The position numbers and the translations under genes were made by a program. A DNA stretch of 24,915 nt from CAIKKV01 sp044346855. Lineage in GTDB: Bacteria > Verrucomicrobiota > Kiritimatiellia > CAIKKV01. Of the stretch, positions 14,479 through 22,132 are shown in pieces. The notes beneath the pieces are model-generated. The model made no database searches. It saw only the letters and a program-made list of their open reading frames with translations, and was not told where the DNA came from. The stretch spans positions 1 through 24,915 of the forward strand of contig JBIIYJ010000043.1 of the NCBI GenBank assembly GCA_044346855.1, written 5' to 3'. Within the stretch, counting starts at the first letter, position 1. Each line of letters starts with the position of its first letter.

Positions 14479-16623
14479 ATGCACCCTGTTCAATTCGACG
14501 CCGACAGCTATATCATCGACGGCAAGCGGACCTATCTTTATTCGGGTGAATTCCATTATTTCAGGGTCCCGAAAAAAGACTGGCGCGCCCGCATGAGGCT
14601 GTTCAAGGAGGCCGGCGGCAACACCCTGGCCACCTATATTCCCTGGACTCTCCATGAGCCTCGGGAAGGCCGGTTCACCTTCACCGGGAAGCCCTGGCTT
14701 GAGCTGGAGGCGTTCCTCGACCTGGCCGCGGCCGAAAACCTTTACGTCATCGCCCGCCCCGGCCCCTATGTCTACAGCGAAATCGTCTACGACGGCCTGC
14801 CGCGCTGGCTGTGCGACCGCTACCCCGCCCTGCGGGCCCGGAACCGCGAGGGGAACGAGTTCCGCCGCAGCTCCATCTCGTACCTACACCCGCTCTTCCT
14901 CGAGAAGACCCGGCGCTGGTTCGACCGCGTCTGCCCCCTCATCGCCCGCCACACGCTGGACAAGGGCGGACCCGTCTCCATGGTCCAGCTCGACAACGAA
15001 CTGATCGGCATCCACATCTGGTTCGGCACGCTCGATTACAACCGCGACGCCATGGGCTTCGGCCGCAAAAACGGCCGATTCCCCCGCTGGCTCGAAGGCC
15101 GCTTCGGGAGCGTGGCGGCACTCAACGCGCACTATGGCACGCGATTCAAATCCTTCGCGCAGGTCGAGCCGCCCGCCGTGCCGGCTTCGTCCGGGGAACT
15201 CGGCGACCTCAGGCGCGCCAAGGATTACGTCGAATTCTACCTCTCGACCATCGCCGAATACGGCGTCACCCTGGCCGGCTGGATCCGCGAACACGGGATC
15301 ACCTGCCCCCTGGTCCACAACTCCGGCTCCCCGCCCATGAACCCGCTCTACCGCGCCCTGAACGCCGCCCTGAAGCCGGGCGGCTTCGCCCTCGGCTCGG
15401 ATCACTACTACACGCTCAACCAGGATTGGGGCCAGAACAACCCGACCCCGCAATACGCTGTCCGGTCCTTCATCTCCATGGAGACGCTCCGGCTCATGGA
15501 CGCTCCGCCCACCGTCTTCGAACTACCCGGCGGTAGCGGTTCGGACTGGCCCCCGATCCAGCGCGAAGACGCCGAATGCTGCTATTTCACAAACCTCGCG
15601 CTGGGCATGAAGGGCCACAATTACTACATTTTTACCGGCGGCCCCAACCCGCCCGGACTGGGCAACACGGACGACATCTACGACTACGGCGCCTCGATCG
15701 CGGCCGACGGGACGAAACGCCCCCTTTTCGAGGCGCAGAAGGCGCTGGGCGATTTCATCCGGAAGAATCCGCTCTTCGCGTCCGCCCGGCGGGAATCGGA
15801 TTTCCGCGTGCTGGTCGATTGGACGGCGGCCCGGGCGCATCACTGGACCCGGGAGCGCAACCCTTTCGCCCTGGCGCCCCAGGAAGCCTGGGAGCTGATG
15901 CGAAAAGGCCTCCTGACCACCGCTTTCTGCGCGGGCTTGTCCCCCGAGCTGGTCGACGGCGACTCGGACAACTGGATTCAGAATACGTCCACGCCGCTGG
16001 CGGCCTGCTCCTCGTCCGTCATGTCCGCCTCCGTCCAGGCCCGAATGGTTCAATTCCTGAAAAACGGGGGAAAGCTGCTGATCGGTCCCGTGTTCCCCGA
16101 ATGGGACGAGAACCTCGAGCCCTGCACGATCCTGCGCGACTTCCTGGGGGCCCGCGGCAAACTGGAAAAAATCCCCGACGGCGCCTTTGTGCGGCTGCCT
16201 TTTTCCGGGACGATCTACTGTTCGAGCCTGGCGCTGACCATGCCCCGGCCAGCCCGCGGTGCGACGGTGCTCGGTCGCGACACGACGACCCCGGGCTGCT
16301 CGGCCTGGCTGAAGTCGCTCCCGGGCGGCGGCCGGGCCCTCTGGCTGGGCCTGAACTGGACGCATGCCATGCGCTACCACGAGCGCATGCTGACAGGATG
16401 CCTGCGGAAGCTCGGCCTGAAAAGCGTGCTGACCTGCACCAACCCGAACCTCTGGTGCACGCTCTGGACGCACGAAAAAGACAGCATCCTGTTCATCATG
16501 AACCTCCACGTCTCCCCCCAGACCGCCAACGTGACCTGCCAGCCCGCGTGGAGCAAAACCGTGATCGGCCCCGGAAACGTCACCGTCCCGCCCATGACCG
16601 TGAAACGCCTTTCCTTGCATTGA
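14479..16623 (+). CDS. Glycoside hydrolase family 35 (beta-galactosidase-like)
   Basis: A 714-aa family 35 retaining glycosidase, expected to hydrolyse terminal beta-galactosides. The TIM-barrel domain spans about 8-360: GEFHYFRVP near 23, GGNTLATYIPW near 46, RPGPY (93-97), VQLDNE with acid/base Glu174, and the predicted nucleophile Glu348 in TVFELPGG. The remaining ~350 residues form accessory beta domains I cannot name. There is no signal peptide, so the enzyme appears cytosolic and would act on imported oligosaccharides. No transporter or other CAZyme is adjacent; a clear AGGAGA site precedes the ATG. Substrate specificity within GH35 (galactose, glucosamine and others occur) is not readable. 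Confidence 0.88.
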   Translation: MHPVQFDADSYIIDGKRTYLYSGEFHYFRVPKKDWRARMRLFKEAGGNTLATYIPWTLHEPREGRFTFTGKPWLELEAFLDLAAAENLYVIARPGPYVYSEIVYDGLPRWLCDRYPALRARNREGNEFRRSSISYLHPLFLEKTRRWFDRVCPLIARHTLDKGGPVSMVQLDNELIGIHIWFGTLDYNRDAMGFGRKNGRFPRWLEGRFGSVAALNAHYGTRFKSFAQVEPPAVPASSGELGDLRRAKDYVEFYLSTIAEYGVTLAGWIREHGITCPLVHNSGSPPMNPLYRALNAALKPGGFALGSDHYYTLNQDWGQNNPTPQYAVRSFISMETLRLMDAPPTVFELPGGSGSDWPPIQREDAECCYFTNLALGMKGHNYYIFTGGPNPPGLGNTDDIYDYGASIAADGTKRPLFEAQKALGDFIRKNPLFASARRESDFRVLVDWTAARAHHWTRERNPFALAPQEAWELMRKGLLTTAFCAGLSPELVDGDSDNWIQNTSTPLAACSSSVMSASVQARMVQFLKNGGKLLIGPVFPEWDENLEPCTILRDFLGARGKLEKIPDGAFVRLPFSGTIYCSSLALTMPRPARGATVLGRDTTTPGCSAWLKSLPGGGRALWLGLNWTHAMRYHERMLTGCLRKLGLKSVLTCTNPNLWCTLWTHEKDSILFIMNLHVSPQTANVTCQPAWSKTVIGPGNVTVPPMTVKRLSLH

Positions 16624-16708
16624 CCCAATCAGACGCATCTGCAATTTGTACGGCCCCTGGGCGATGGGCATGAAGATGGCCGCCACACATCCTTTAGAAA
16701 GCTGTTAA

Positions 16709-16832
16709 AAGGTGGAGGGTCCGGCTTGGGACGCCGTAGCGCTTCACGAAGGCGCCTGCCACCCGGACCGCGCGCGCCATTCTTGCGCCAGACGCGCGCA
16801 GACGGTCCGGGTGGCACCGGACCCTCCACCTT
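16709..16832. repeat. Palindromic element A (nested inverted repeat)
   Basis: Fills much of the 345-base gap after the GH35 gene. Outer arms 16709-16724 and 16817-16832 are a perfect 16-bp inverted repeat (AAGGTGGAGGGTCCGG and its complement). Inner arms 16757-16770 and 16803-16816 are a perfect 14-bp pair (TGCCACCCGGACCG). Between the inner arms lies a core at 16774-16793 containing CTTGCGCCAGAC, which recurs in element C. The folded form would be a long hairpin with a side stem (GCGCTTC...GAAGGCGC) in 16738-16756. No open frame of note. Confidence 0.85.
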
Positions 16833-16950
16833 GTTCTGGGAAGGCATCAAATGGGGCACCAGCGCGTAATACACCGTGGCGGCTATTCCCCTTTACAAAT
16901 CGCAGAAGAGTCCGACCCAGTCGAATATCTATGTGGAATATTTTATGCGA

Positions 16951-16956
16951 TATGAT
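16951..16956 (+). promoter_or_regulatory. Possible -10 box of the APH-family kinase gene
   Basis: TATGAT lies 12 bases before the ATG at 16969 in a locally AT-rich patch. I see no convincing -35 hexamer and no Shine-Dalgarno before the ATG. Confidence 0.3.
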
Positions 16957-16968
16957 ACAAATTCAATT

Positions 16969-17910
16969 ATGAATGACAGCCTTATAGCGGCGCGGCTCGA
17001 ACCATGGGGACTGATCCCCCTGCGCGAGCATCCCGAGCTCAAGCCCGAAGGTAGTCCGGAGCGGTCCCTGACTCGCACCGTGATCGAGGACTCGCAGGGC
17101 CGGCTTTTCATCCTTGAACGCATTCCAGCAGAACAGCTGGAAAAGAAGACCCGGATCGCCCGGCGCCTGGAATCCCTGGTCGCACGCGGACTCACCGCCA
17201 TCAATCCCTATTGGCCGGCCCGCGGCGAATTCCTGGTTCCGGCCGAAGGGGACTGGTGGCAGTTGCAGCCGTTCCTACCGTGCGTCCCCGTCAACCGCGA
17301 CACCTATGCCGACGACACCTGGCGCGGCCAGGCCATGGCGGCCTTCCTGTCTGATCTCGCCCGCGCCTCGGCCGGCTTCCCGTCCGAGCCCCCTTTCTCG
17401 CTCCCCGTCTACGCCCGCCGCATCGGCCGCATGCTCGAGGAGCGCCATCCCCCCGCCTTCCGCGAACTGGCCGACGTGTGGGAGCACCTTGAAGACGGCC
17501 TCTTCAAGCGCTACGACTCCCTGCCCCTGCGCTTCGTGCACGGCGACTTCCACCCCCTCAACATCCTCTGGAAAAGCGACGGCATCCGCGCCGTCATCGA
17601 CTGGGAATTCTGCGGCTTCAAGCCCGAGCTCTACGACGCCGCGCTCCTGGCCGGCTGCCTCGGCTTCGATTCGCCCGACTACCTCACCCGGCCCCTGCTC
17701 GTCACGTTTATCCGCGACCTGCGCAAGGCCGGGTTCGCCCGGGACGAAAGCTGGAGCGCGTTTGTAGACCTGGTCCTGGCCATCCGCGCGGGCTGGCTTA
17801 GGGAATGGCTGGTCAAGAAGGACCCGGAGGCGCTCGACCAGGAAATCGTCTACATGCAGCTGCTGCGCGACAACCGCGGGCTTCTTGAAAAACGCTGGGG
17901 CCTGGCCTAG
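16969..17910 (+). CDS. APH-fold phosphotransferase (small-molecule kinase)
   Basis: A 313-aa aminoglycoside-phosphotransferase/choline-kinase fold protein. The catalytic loop HGDFHPLN is at 191-198, with the catalytic Asp and metal-binding Asn. The metal-binding aspartate equivalent to the DFG of protein kinases is in VIDWE (210-213). The N-lobe (about 30-100) carries the ATP-binding strands. The substrate is not evident; homoserine-kinase-like, sugar or choline kinases share these motifs, and antibiotic resistance should not be assumed. The ATG at 16969 is chosen because a GTG start at 16876 would add 31 residues read from intergenic sequence. It is convergent with the EndoQ gene, the stops being three bases apart. 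Confidence 0.8.
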   Translation: MNDSLIAARLEPWGLIPLREHPELKPEGSPERSLTRTVIEDSQGRLFILERIPAEQLEKKTRIARRLESLVARGLTAINPYWPARGEFLVPAEGDWWQLQPFLPCVPVNRDTYADDTWRGQAMAAFLSDLARASAGFPSEPPFSLPVYARRIGRMLEERHPPAFRELADVWEHLEDGLFKRYDSLPLRFVHGDFHPLNILWKSDGIRAVIDWEFCGFKPELYDAALLAGCLGFDSPDYLTRPLLVTFIRDLRKAGFARDESWSAFVDLVLAIRAGWLREWLVKKDPEALDQEIVYMQLLRDNRGLLEKRWGLA

Positions 17911-17913
17911 TCC

Positions 17914-19287
17914 CTAAAAGAGGTTTAACTCGGGCCCGCCGGCAGCCTTGCGCCGCGAAGCCGTTTTCCGCGGCGGCTTCACCTTGGGCGGAGGCGGCGG
18001 CTTGCGCGGCTTGGCCTTATAGCCCAGCTCCTCCGGCTTGAACAGACGCACCACGCCGTACTCGCCGTCGTAGCCCGCCTCGCACACCACCTGGCACGCC
18101 CGCATGCGCCGCATCGCTTCGGCCAGCGGGGCGGGGCCCGCCTTTTCCAGGACCTCCAGCGGCGCGTGGCCCAGCGTGTAGAGCTCGGGGCCGACCGACT
18201 CCGCCAGGGCGTCCAACGCCTTCGTCACCTTGCCCGTGGCGGAGCCGCAGTCGAAAAGCTCGCCCAGCACATCGGCCAAAGGAATGAAGCTGCGGAAAGA
18301 GGCGCCGGGCGGCCGGATGCCCTCCGGGCGGTCGGCCAGTTCGTCCACCCGCGCCATCACCCCGACCGTCACGGGCTTGCCGCAGACGGAGCAGAAACCC
18401 TTGTGCGCCTTGGTCTCCTTCGGGTCCCAGCAGATGCCGCAGTTGCGGTGGCCGTCGAGATGGTATTTCCCCATTTCCGGAAAAAACTCCACCGTGCCGG
18501 CGTAGCCCTTGCCCGTCTCGAGCGCGCCGCGGATGGCGAAATAATCAACCGGCGTGTCGAACGCGGTGGCCTCGCGCCCGAGTTTCTCCGGCGAGTGACA
18601 GTCCGAGTTCGACACCAGCCGGTACCGGTCGAGGCTCGACACGCGCCAGTTCATCGGCGGATCGGACGACAGGCCGGTCTCCGCGGCGAACACGTGCGGA
18701 GCGAGATCCCCGTAGCAGTCGGCGATCGAGTCGAATCCAGACTTGGACCCCAGGGCCGAGAACCAGGGCGTCCAGATGTGCGCCGGGATAAGCATGGAGC
18801 CGGCCCCGGATTCGAGGGTCATCTCCAGCAGGTGGCGGGAATCCAGCCCCAGGATCGGCCGGCCGTCGGACTTCAGGTTGCCGATCTTCGACAGGCGCGC
18901 GATCAGGGCGTCCGCCTCCTTCAACCCCGGAACCAGGATGATGTGATGCACCTTGCGGGTGGCGCCGTCGCGCTTGTAGATGGTGGAAATCTCCACCTGC
19001 AGGGCAAAGCGGACGGGCGAGGAAAACGGGATCACCCCCTCCCGGCAGGCCGCGGGCAGATCGGCCTCCACGGCCCGTTCCAGCTCCGGCTTCAGCCGGA
19101 ACAGGCCGGGCTCTGCGGGAACCAGCTCGGAGCCGATGGCCGCGCGCCAGGCGGGATGGGTGAAGTCGCCAGTTCCCAAAACGGCCAGGCCTTTCAGGCG
19201 GGCCCATCTGGCGAAATTGACCAGCGTGCCGTCCTTGCTGGTGGCGCGCGAGTAAAGCGAGTGGACATGCAGGTCGGAGTATATCAT
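17914..19287 (-). CDS. EndoQ-like PHP-domain DNA repair endonuclease
   Basis: A 457-aa PHP-family protein matching endonuclease Q, which nicks DNA 5' of deaminated bases (uracil, hypoxanthine) and abasic sites. Metal-binding motifs are DLHVHS (5-10), TGDFTHP (39-45), the IPAHIWTPW segment (His170) and SNSDCHSPEKLGREA (Asp229, His231). A zinc finger CxxC-12-CxxC uses Cys283, 286, 299 and 302. GYDGEYGVVRLF near 410-420 is also family-typical. The C-terminus is a ~30-residue Lys/Arg/Pro linker ending in PELNLF, which resembles a sliding-clamp-binding peptide. It is monocistronic with its own promoter. Older annotations may call it a UvrD-associated PHP protein. Confidence 0.85.
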   Translation of the reverse strand: MIYSDLHVHSLYSRATSKDGTLVNFARWARLKGLAVLGTGDFTHPAWRAAIGSELVPAEPGLFRLKPELERAVEADLPAACREGVIPFSSPVRFALQVEISTIYKRDGATRKVHHIILVPGLKEADALIARLSKIGNLKSDGRPILGLDSRHLLEMTLESGAGSMLIPAHIWTPWFSALGSKSGFDSIADCYGDLAPHVFAAETGLSSDPPMNWRVSSLDRYRLVSNSDCHSPEKLGREATAFDTPVDYFAIRGALETGKGYAGTVEFFPEMGKYHLDGHRNCGICWDPKETKAHKGFCSVCGKPVTVGVMARVDELADRPEGIRPPGASFRSFIPLADVLGELFDCGSATGKVTKALDALAESVGPELYTLGHAPLEVLEKAGPAPLAEAMRRMRACQVVCEAGYDGEYGVVRLFKPEELGYKAKPRKPPPPPKVKPPRKTASRRKAAGGPELNLF

Positions 19288-19295
19288 GATTTGTT

Positions 19296-19324
19296 ATTCT
19301 TTCGCCAAACGGATTCAATGTCAA
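19296..19324 (-). promoter_or_regulatory. Predicted promoter of the EndoQ gene, leaderless geometry
   Basis: On the minus strand a consensus TTGACA (19324-19319), a 17-base spacer and AAGAAT (19301-19296) end eight bases before the ATG at 19287. There is no Shine-Dalgarno in between. Confidence 0.55.
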
Positions 19325-19353
19325 TTTGATACAGTGCGAAGGCTCAGGTCAGG

Positions 19354-19594
19354 GCGCATTGCAGTTTAGTCGGGCTTATGCCAGTTTGGTGCAAAGCCGA
19401 TTTGGAGTGCGGCGGCTTGACGCCGCTTTGGCTGGCACCGACTGGACGCGACATCAACGTCTGGGCGCAGCGTCAAGCCGACACGATCAGACAGGCCTAT
19501 CGAAGCGTGCAGGGCAGCCATAACGCAGAAAGCGGCGTCAAGCCGCCGCACTCCAAATATAGGATCTGTCGATCCCGACGAAACTGCAATGCGC
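19354..19594. repeat. Palindromic element B (two nested inverted repeats, 241 bp)
   Basis: Occupies most of the 310-base gap between the EndoQ and RES genes. Outer arms 19354-19374 and 19574-19594 match at 20 of 21 positions. Inner arms 19400-19429 and 19529-19558 are a perfect 30-bp inverted repeat rich in GGCGGCTTGACGCCGC. The ~100-base centre (19430-19528) includes GTCTGGGCGCAG, which may be a diverged, inverted form of the core in elements A and C. Both strands give spurious short frames with the same N-terminal pattern because of the symmetry. The right outer arm ends four bases from the RES stop codon, so a terminator role is also possible. Confidence 0.88.
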
Positions 19595-19597
19595 TCA

Positions 19598-20053
19598 TCA
19601 GGCCAGGCGGTGATCAAAGGCAAAGGGTTCAGCCCGGCCGATTTTGATCGCCTTGAAGTCCGGGTGGAACGGGTTGAGCACGTAATTGAACTCCCCGGGA
19701 ATAATGACACTCGGCACTTGAAGAACCGCCGATCGCGATTCCCTCACCCACTCATCCCCGATTCTTTTACTGCTGAACGCGGGCGGTTGGGCATTCCATT
19801 CGACTGGAAGGCTGGCCTGTGAAACGGTTTCGATCAACGCATCGCTGAACCGGACAGGAAACAGGACATACCTGAAAAGGACAGGCGGATTCAGATGAAC
19901 CAATGTTTCAAGGGCGGCGAGCGAGCGCGAGCCGCTCGTATAAACGACAGCAACCATCCGGGAGTTCCACCGGCCGCCGGTCCGGGCGGCGCCTTCCCCT
20001 GAAAAGGCGGTCGCGGCGTGCTTTTCCTTGACGATGCGCCACGCCTCGACCAT
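19598..20053 (-). CDS. RES-domain toxin
   Basis: A 151-aa RES-family protein; characterised members deplete NAD+ in the cell and are neutralised by a Xre/ParS-type antitoxin. The name-giving residues are visible: Arg28 in GGRWN, Tyr38 in VVYTSG, Glu49 in SLAALE, and a C-terminal Ser in RESRSAVLQVPS, followed by the family's NYVLNPFHPDF ending. Its ATG shares one base with the antitoxin stop (TGATG), so it depends on antitoxin translation. No internal break is seen, so the toxin looks intact. Confidence 0.88.
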   Translation of the reverse strand: MVEAWRIVKEKHAATAFSGEGAARTGGRWNSRMVAVVYTSGSRSLAALETLVHLNPPVLFRYVLFPVRFSDALIETVSQASLPVEWNAQPPAFSSKRIGDEWVRESRSAVLQVPSVIIPGEFNYVLNPFHPDFKAIKIGRAEPFAFDHRLA

Positions 20054-20538
20054 CAGGAATACACTCCGTACTCAATTCGCCCAAGCAAGTCTTCGATTTC
20101 CCGCGCCCCGACTTCCGTGTCTGCATAGGCCAGCGGTATGGCGCCGCCCAGCCCGATCTGCGGAGAGGTCAGCCACTTGCGGGCGTTTTCAGCGGAGCCG
20201 AAAACCTCAACGGCCTTTCCCATGAGCCGGGCGAAGCGTACTACGCGATCGGATTCGTCCGCGCCCAGCTTTCCGCTGGCTTTCCGGCGATGGTACGTGG
20301 CCTTTGAGATGCCGAGCAAGGGAAAGAGCGTTTCCATCGGCACTCCGAGTCTGGCTTGCAACAACTCCAGCTCTTGAATCGGCAACCCGCCCCGAAGCGC
20401 TTGTATGAGCTTGGACGGCGTCATGCCGGGGCGCAGGGTTTTGCTTTTCGGGTCGGAGACGCAATAGTCCACAACACCGTCAGCCGCCGAAAACGGCGCT
20501 ACGTCACGTTGGATTGATTTGGACCGGGACTTTTTCAT
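20053..20538 (-). CDS. Xre/MbcA/ParS-type antitoxin
   Basis: A 161-aa antitoxin of the RES-Xre systems. A Xre-like helix-turn-helix lies about 75-105 (LGVPMETLFPLLGISKATYH), and the C-terminal DUF2384/MbcA-ParS toxin-binding region about 110-161 includes RVVRFARLMGKAVEVFGS and ARKWLTSPQIGLGG. Such antitoxins bind the toxin active site and usually repress their own operon. The ATG at 20538 is followed by a basic N-terminus (KKSRSKS). It precedes the toxin as expected for the family and has its own strong promoter although it lies only 51 bases after the GHMP kinase stop. Confidence 0.88.
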   Translation of the reverse strand: MKKSRSKSIQRDVAPFSAADGVVDYCVSDPKSKTLRPGMTPSKLIQALRGGLPIQELELLQARLGVPMETLFPLLGISKATYHRRKASGKLGADESDRVVRFARLMGKAVEVFGSAENARKWLTSPQIGLGGAIPLAYADTEVGAREIEDLLGRIEYGVYS

Positions 20539-20547
20539 TTGAAACTA

Positions 20548-20576
20548 ACTATAGCATCATTTGATACCATGGTCAA
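20548..20576 (-). promoter_or_regulatory. Predicted promoter/operator of the Xre-RES operon
   Basis: On the minus strand TTGACC (20576-20571), a 17-base spacer and TATAGT (20553-20548) form a near-consensus promoter. The ATG at 20538 is nine bases below the -10 box and lacks a Shine-Dalgarno. Within the spacer, ATCA-AA-TGAT, and next to the -35 box the palindrome ACCATGGT, are candidate antitoxin-binding sites. Confidence 0.7.
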
Positions 20577-20589
20577 TTCCGGAAGCGCC

Positions 20590-22011
20590 CTATAAAACCG
20601 AAACCCGTAGTCCGTACGGATCGATGTCAAAATCGAAAAACCGGGCCTGGGGAGAGGCCGGGCGCGTTTCGAGCTCGCGCCGGATTTTCTGAACGTCGCG
20701 CACGTCTTTCGCGACGAACAGGATGAAGCCGCCGCCGCCCGCGCCCGGGAGCAATCGCGCCGCCGTCCACCGCTTCGTGCGCTCCAGGATGGCTTCAATC
20801 CCGGCGTTCGTGGAGCCGGGGTCGATCCGCTTTTTAAGCGACCAGTAATCCTCGACGCCCTGCGTGAACGCGTCGAAATCGGCCGCCTCCATGGCGCGGG
20901 TCATGTCCATCGCCCCCCGGCGCAGCCGCCCGAGGATCTCGGCCGTCTGCGGGTCGCGTTGCAGGTAGCGCCACACCACGTTTTCCAGGATGCCACGGGC
21001 CATCCGCTTCTGCCCCGTGAAGTACAGCAGCAGCCGACTGCGCCAGGTGTGCTCAAGAAAGAGCGGCCGCAGTTTCGGGGTCTGGTCCGGCCCCGGCGCG
21101 GTCAGGATCCGCTTGAGCCCCGGCACCAGCCCGCCGATCTGGTCCTGCCAACCGCCGCCCGTCTTCATGCGCTGCTCGAGCGTGCTGGTCAGCGAATACA
21201 GCCTCTGCAGATCCGGCGCCTCGCCCCGCACCCGCGCCAGGCAGGCCAGCACCGCGGCTCCCAGGATCGAGCTCGTTCCCATGCCGGATCCCTTCGGAAG
21301 CGCGGAAAAGAGGGTCAGGTCCAGCCCGCCCCCCAGCGTCTTCAGCCACTTCGCAAGCGATTCGCCCGGTCGGGTCGGCCCGATCCCGGCCAGGATCAGC
21401 GCCGCCTTCGGCAGGGCGGCCCAATGGGTCGGATCGATCCCTGCGTGAAGCGCCTCCGTGGTGGCGATCTCCATCCGCTCGCTCAAGTCGATACTCGTGA
21501 GGCGGATCGTGCCCACGGTGTTGAGTTTGGCCACCGCCTGGATCGGGTACTGCCCGTTCAGAGTCACCGCGGCATTGAGCACGCACCCGCCCCCTTCCAG
21601 GCTGATCGGCGGAGTGTCGGTCCAGCCGCCCGATAAGTCGATCCGGACCGGCGTCGTGACCCACACCACCTGATCGTGCTGGATGGCGGCCGGCACGGGG
21701 CGGTCGGGCAGGTCGGAGGCGGCCGAAACGGATTCCCCCACGGCGTCAAAGGCCGCCCGGCGGCAGCCCTCGGGGGCGGCCTTCTTCAGGGCCGACTGGA
21801 ATTTTCCGGCGGGATGGTCCGTGGCGACCGTTGCGATCGCCGCCCAGATCCGGGCCGCCAGCAGCGGATCACGGCCGGCCTTGGCCTCCCGTATCCAGCC
21901 CGGCAGGACACTCTCGGCCAATCCCTCGCGCCGGACCGTTTCAGCCAGGTCGGCAGCCGACAGCGTTTTTTTGGCTCGCAACAGGGTCTGAATGGAAACT
22001 GATGACGTCAT
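20590..22011 (-). CDS. GHMP kinase, L-fucokinase (FKP C-terminal) type
   Basis: A 473-aa sugar kinase whose catalytic part matches the kinase half of bifunctional fucokinase/GDP-fucose pyrophosphorylase. GHMP motif 1 is TPVRIDLSGGWTDTPP (120-135), the ATP loop PKGSGMGTSS is at 239-248, and motif 3 GAGGGG at 423-428. Fucokinase/FKP proteins use the same GGW(T/S)DTPP. The ~119 residues before motif 1 look like the FKP linker, but the N-terminal nucleotidyltransferase (~400+ residues) is absent. It may therefore be a stand-alone kinase or the remnant of a split FKP; heptose kinase is an alternative. The ATG at 22011 is preferred over an upstream ATG at 22092, which lies in repeat sequence, because a promoter abuts it. 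Confidence 0.8.
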   Translation of the reverse strand: MTSSVSIQTLLRAKKTLSAADLAETVRREGLAESVLPGWIREAKAGRDPLLAARIWAAIATVATDHPAGKFQSALKKAAPEGCRRAAFDAVGESVSAASDLPDRPVPAAIQHDQVVWVTTPVRIDLSGGWTDTPPISLEGGGCVLNAAVTLNGQYPIQAVAKLNTVGTIRLTSIDLSERMEIATTEALHAGIDPTHWAALPKAALILAGIGPTRPGESLAKWLKTLGGGLDLTLFSALPKGSGMGTSSILGAAVLACLARVRGEAPDLQRLYSLTSTLEQRMKTGGGWQDQIGGLVPGLKRILTAPGPDQTPKLRPLFLEHTWRSRLLLYFTGQKRMARGILENVVWRYLQRDPQTAEILGRLRRGAMDMTRAMEAADFDAFTQGVEDYWSLKKRIDPGSTNAGIEAILERTKRWTAARLLPGAGGGGFILFVAKDVRDVQKIRRELETRPASPQARFFDFDIDPYGLRVSVL

Positions 22012-22017
22012 GCGTTC

Positions 22018-22045
22018 ATTATCCACACTCGGGTGAATCCCGCAA
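22018..22045 (-). promoter_or_regulatory. Predicted promoter of the GHMP kinase, leaderless geometry
   Basis: On the minus strand TTGCGG (22045-22040), a 16-base spacer and GATAAT (22023-22018) place the expected start of transcription on or next to the A of the ATG at 22011. Only six bases separate the -10 box from the codon. The -35 match is weak. Confidence 0.45.
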
Positions 22046-22055
22046 TCAGATTTAA

Positions 22056-22120
22056 TTAAAGGCCTGGCCATGAAGAGAATATGCCGTTCCAACGATCAGT
22101 TGTTGAATTGTTGATTGTTG
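22056..22120 (+). repeat. Left copy of ~65-bp direct repeat flanking the DUF4143 module
   Basis: Begins TTAAAGGCCTGGCCATGAA and continues through GAGAATATGCC and CCAACGATC into TTGTTGAATTGTTGATTGTT. A copy in the same orientation lies at 24037-24100, with one single-base indel, a small substitution cluster and a few point changes. It starts 11 bases outside the GHMP kinase promoter. Confidence 0.85.
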
Positions 22121-22132
22121 ATACCCCGAAGC

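Noticed and set aside
16876..16968. N-terminal extension of the APH-family kinase from a GTG
   Set aside because: The 31 extra residues come from sequence next to element A and do not resemble the family; the ATG at 16969 fits better.
16969..17910. Aminoglycoside-resistance gene
   Set aside because: The APH fold is shared with many metabolic kinases and nothing in the sequence or context points to antibiotics.
19326..19710. Small proteins beginning FGVRRLDAA on both strands
   Set aside because: The identical starts arise from the 30-bp inverted repeat of element B, so they are repeat artefacts.
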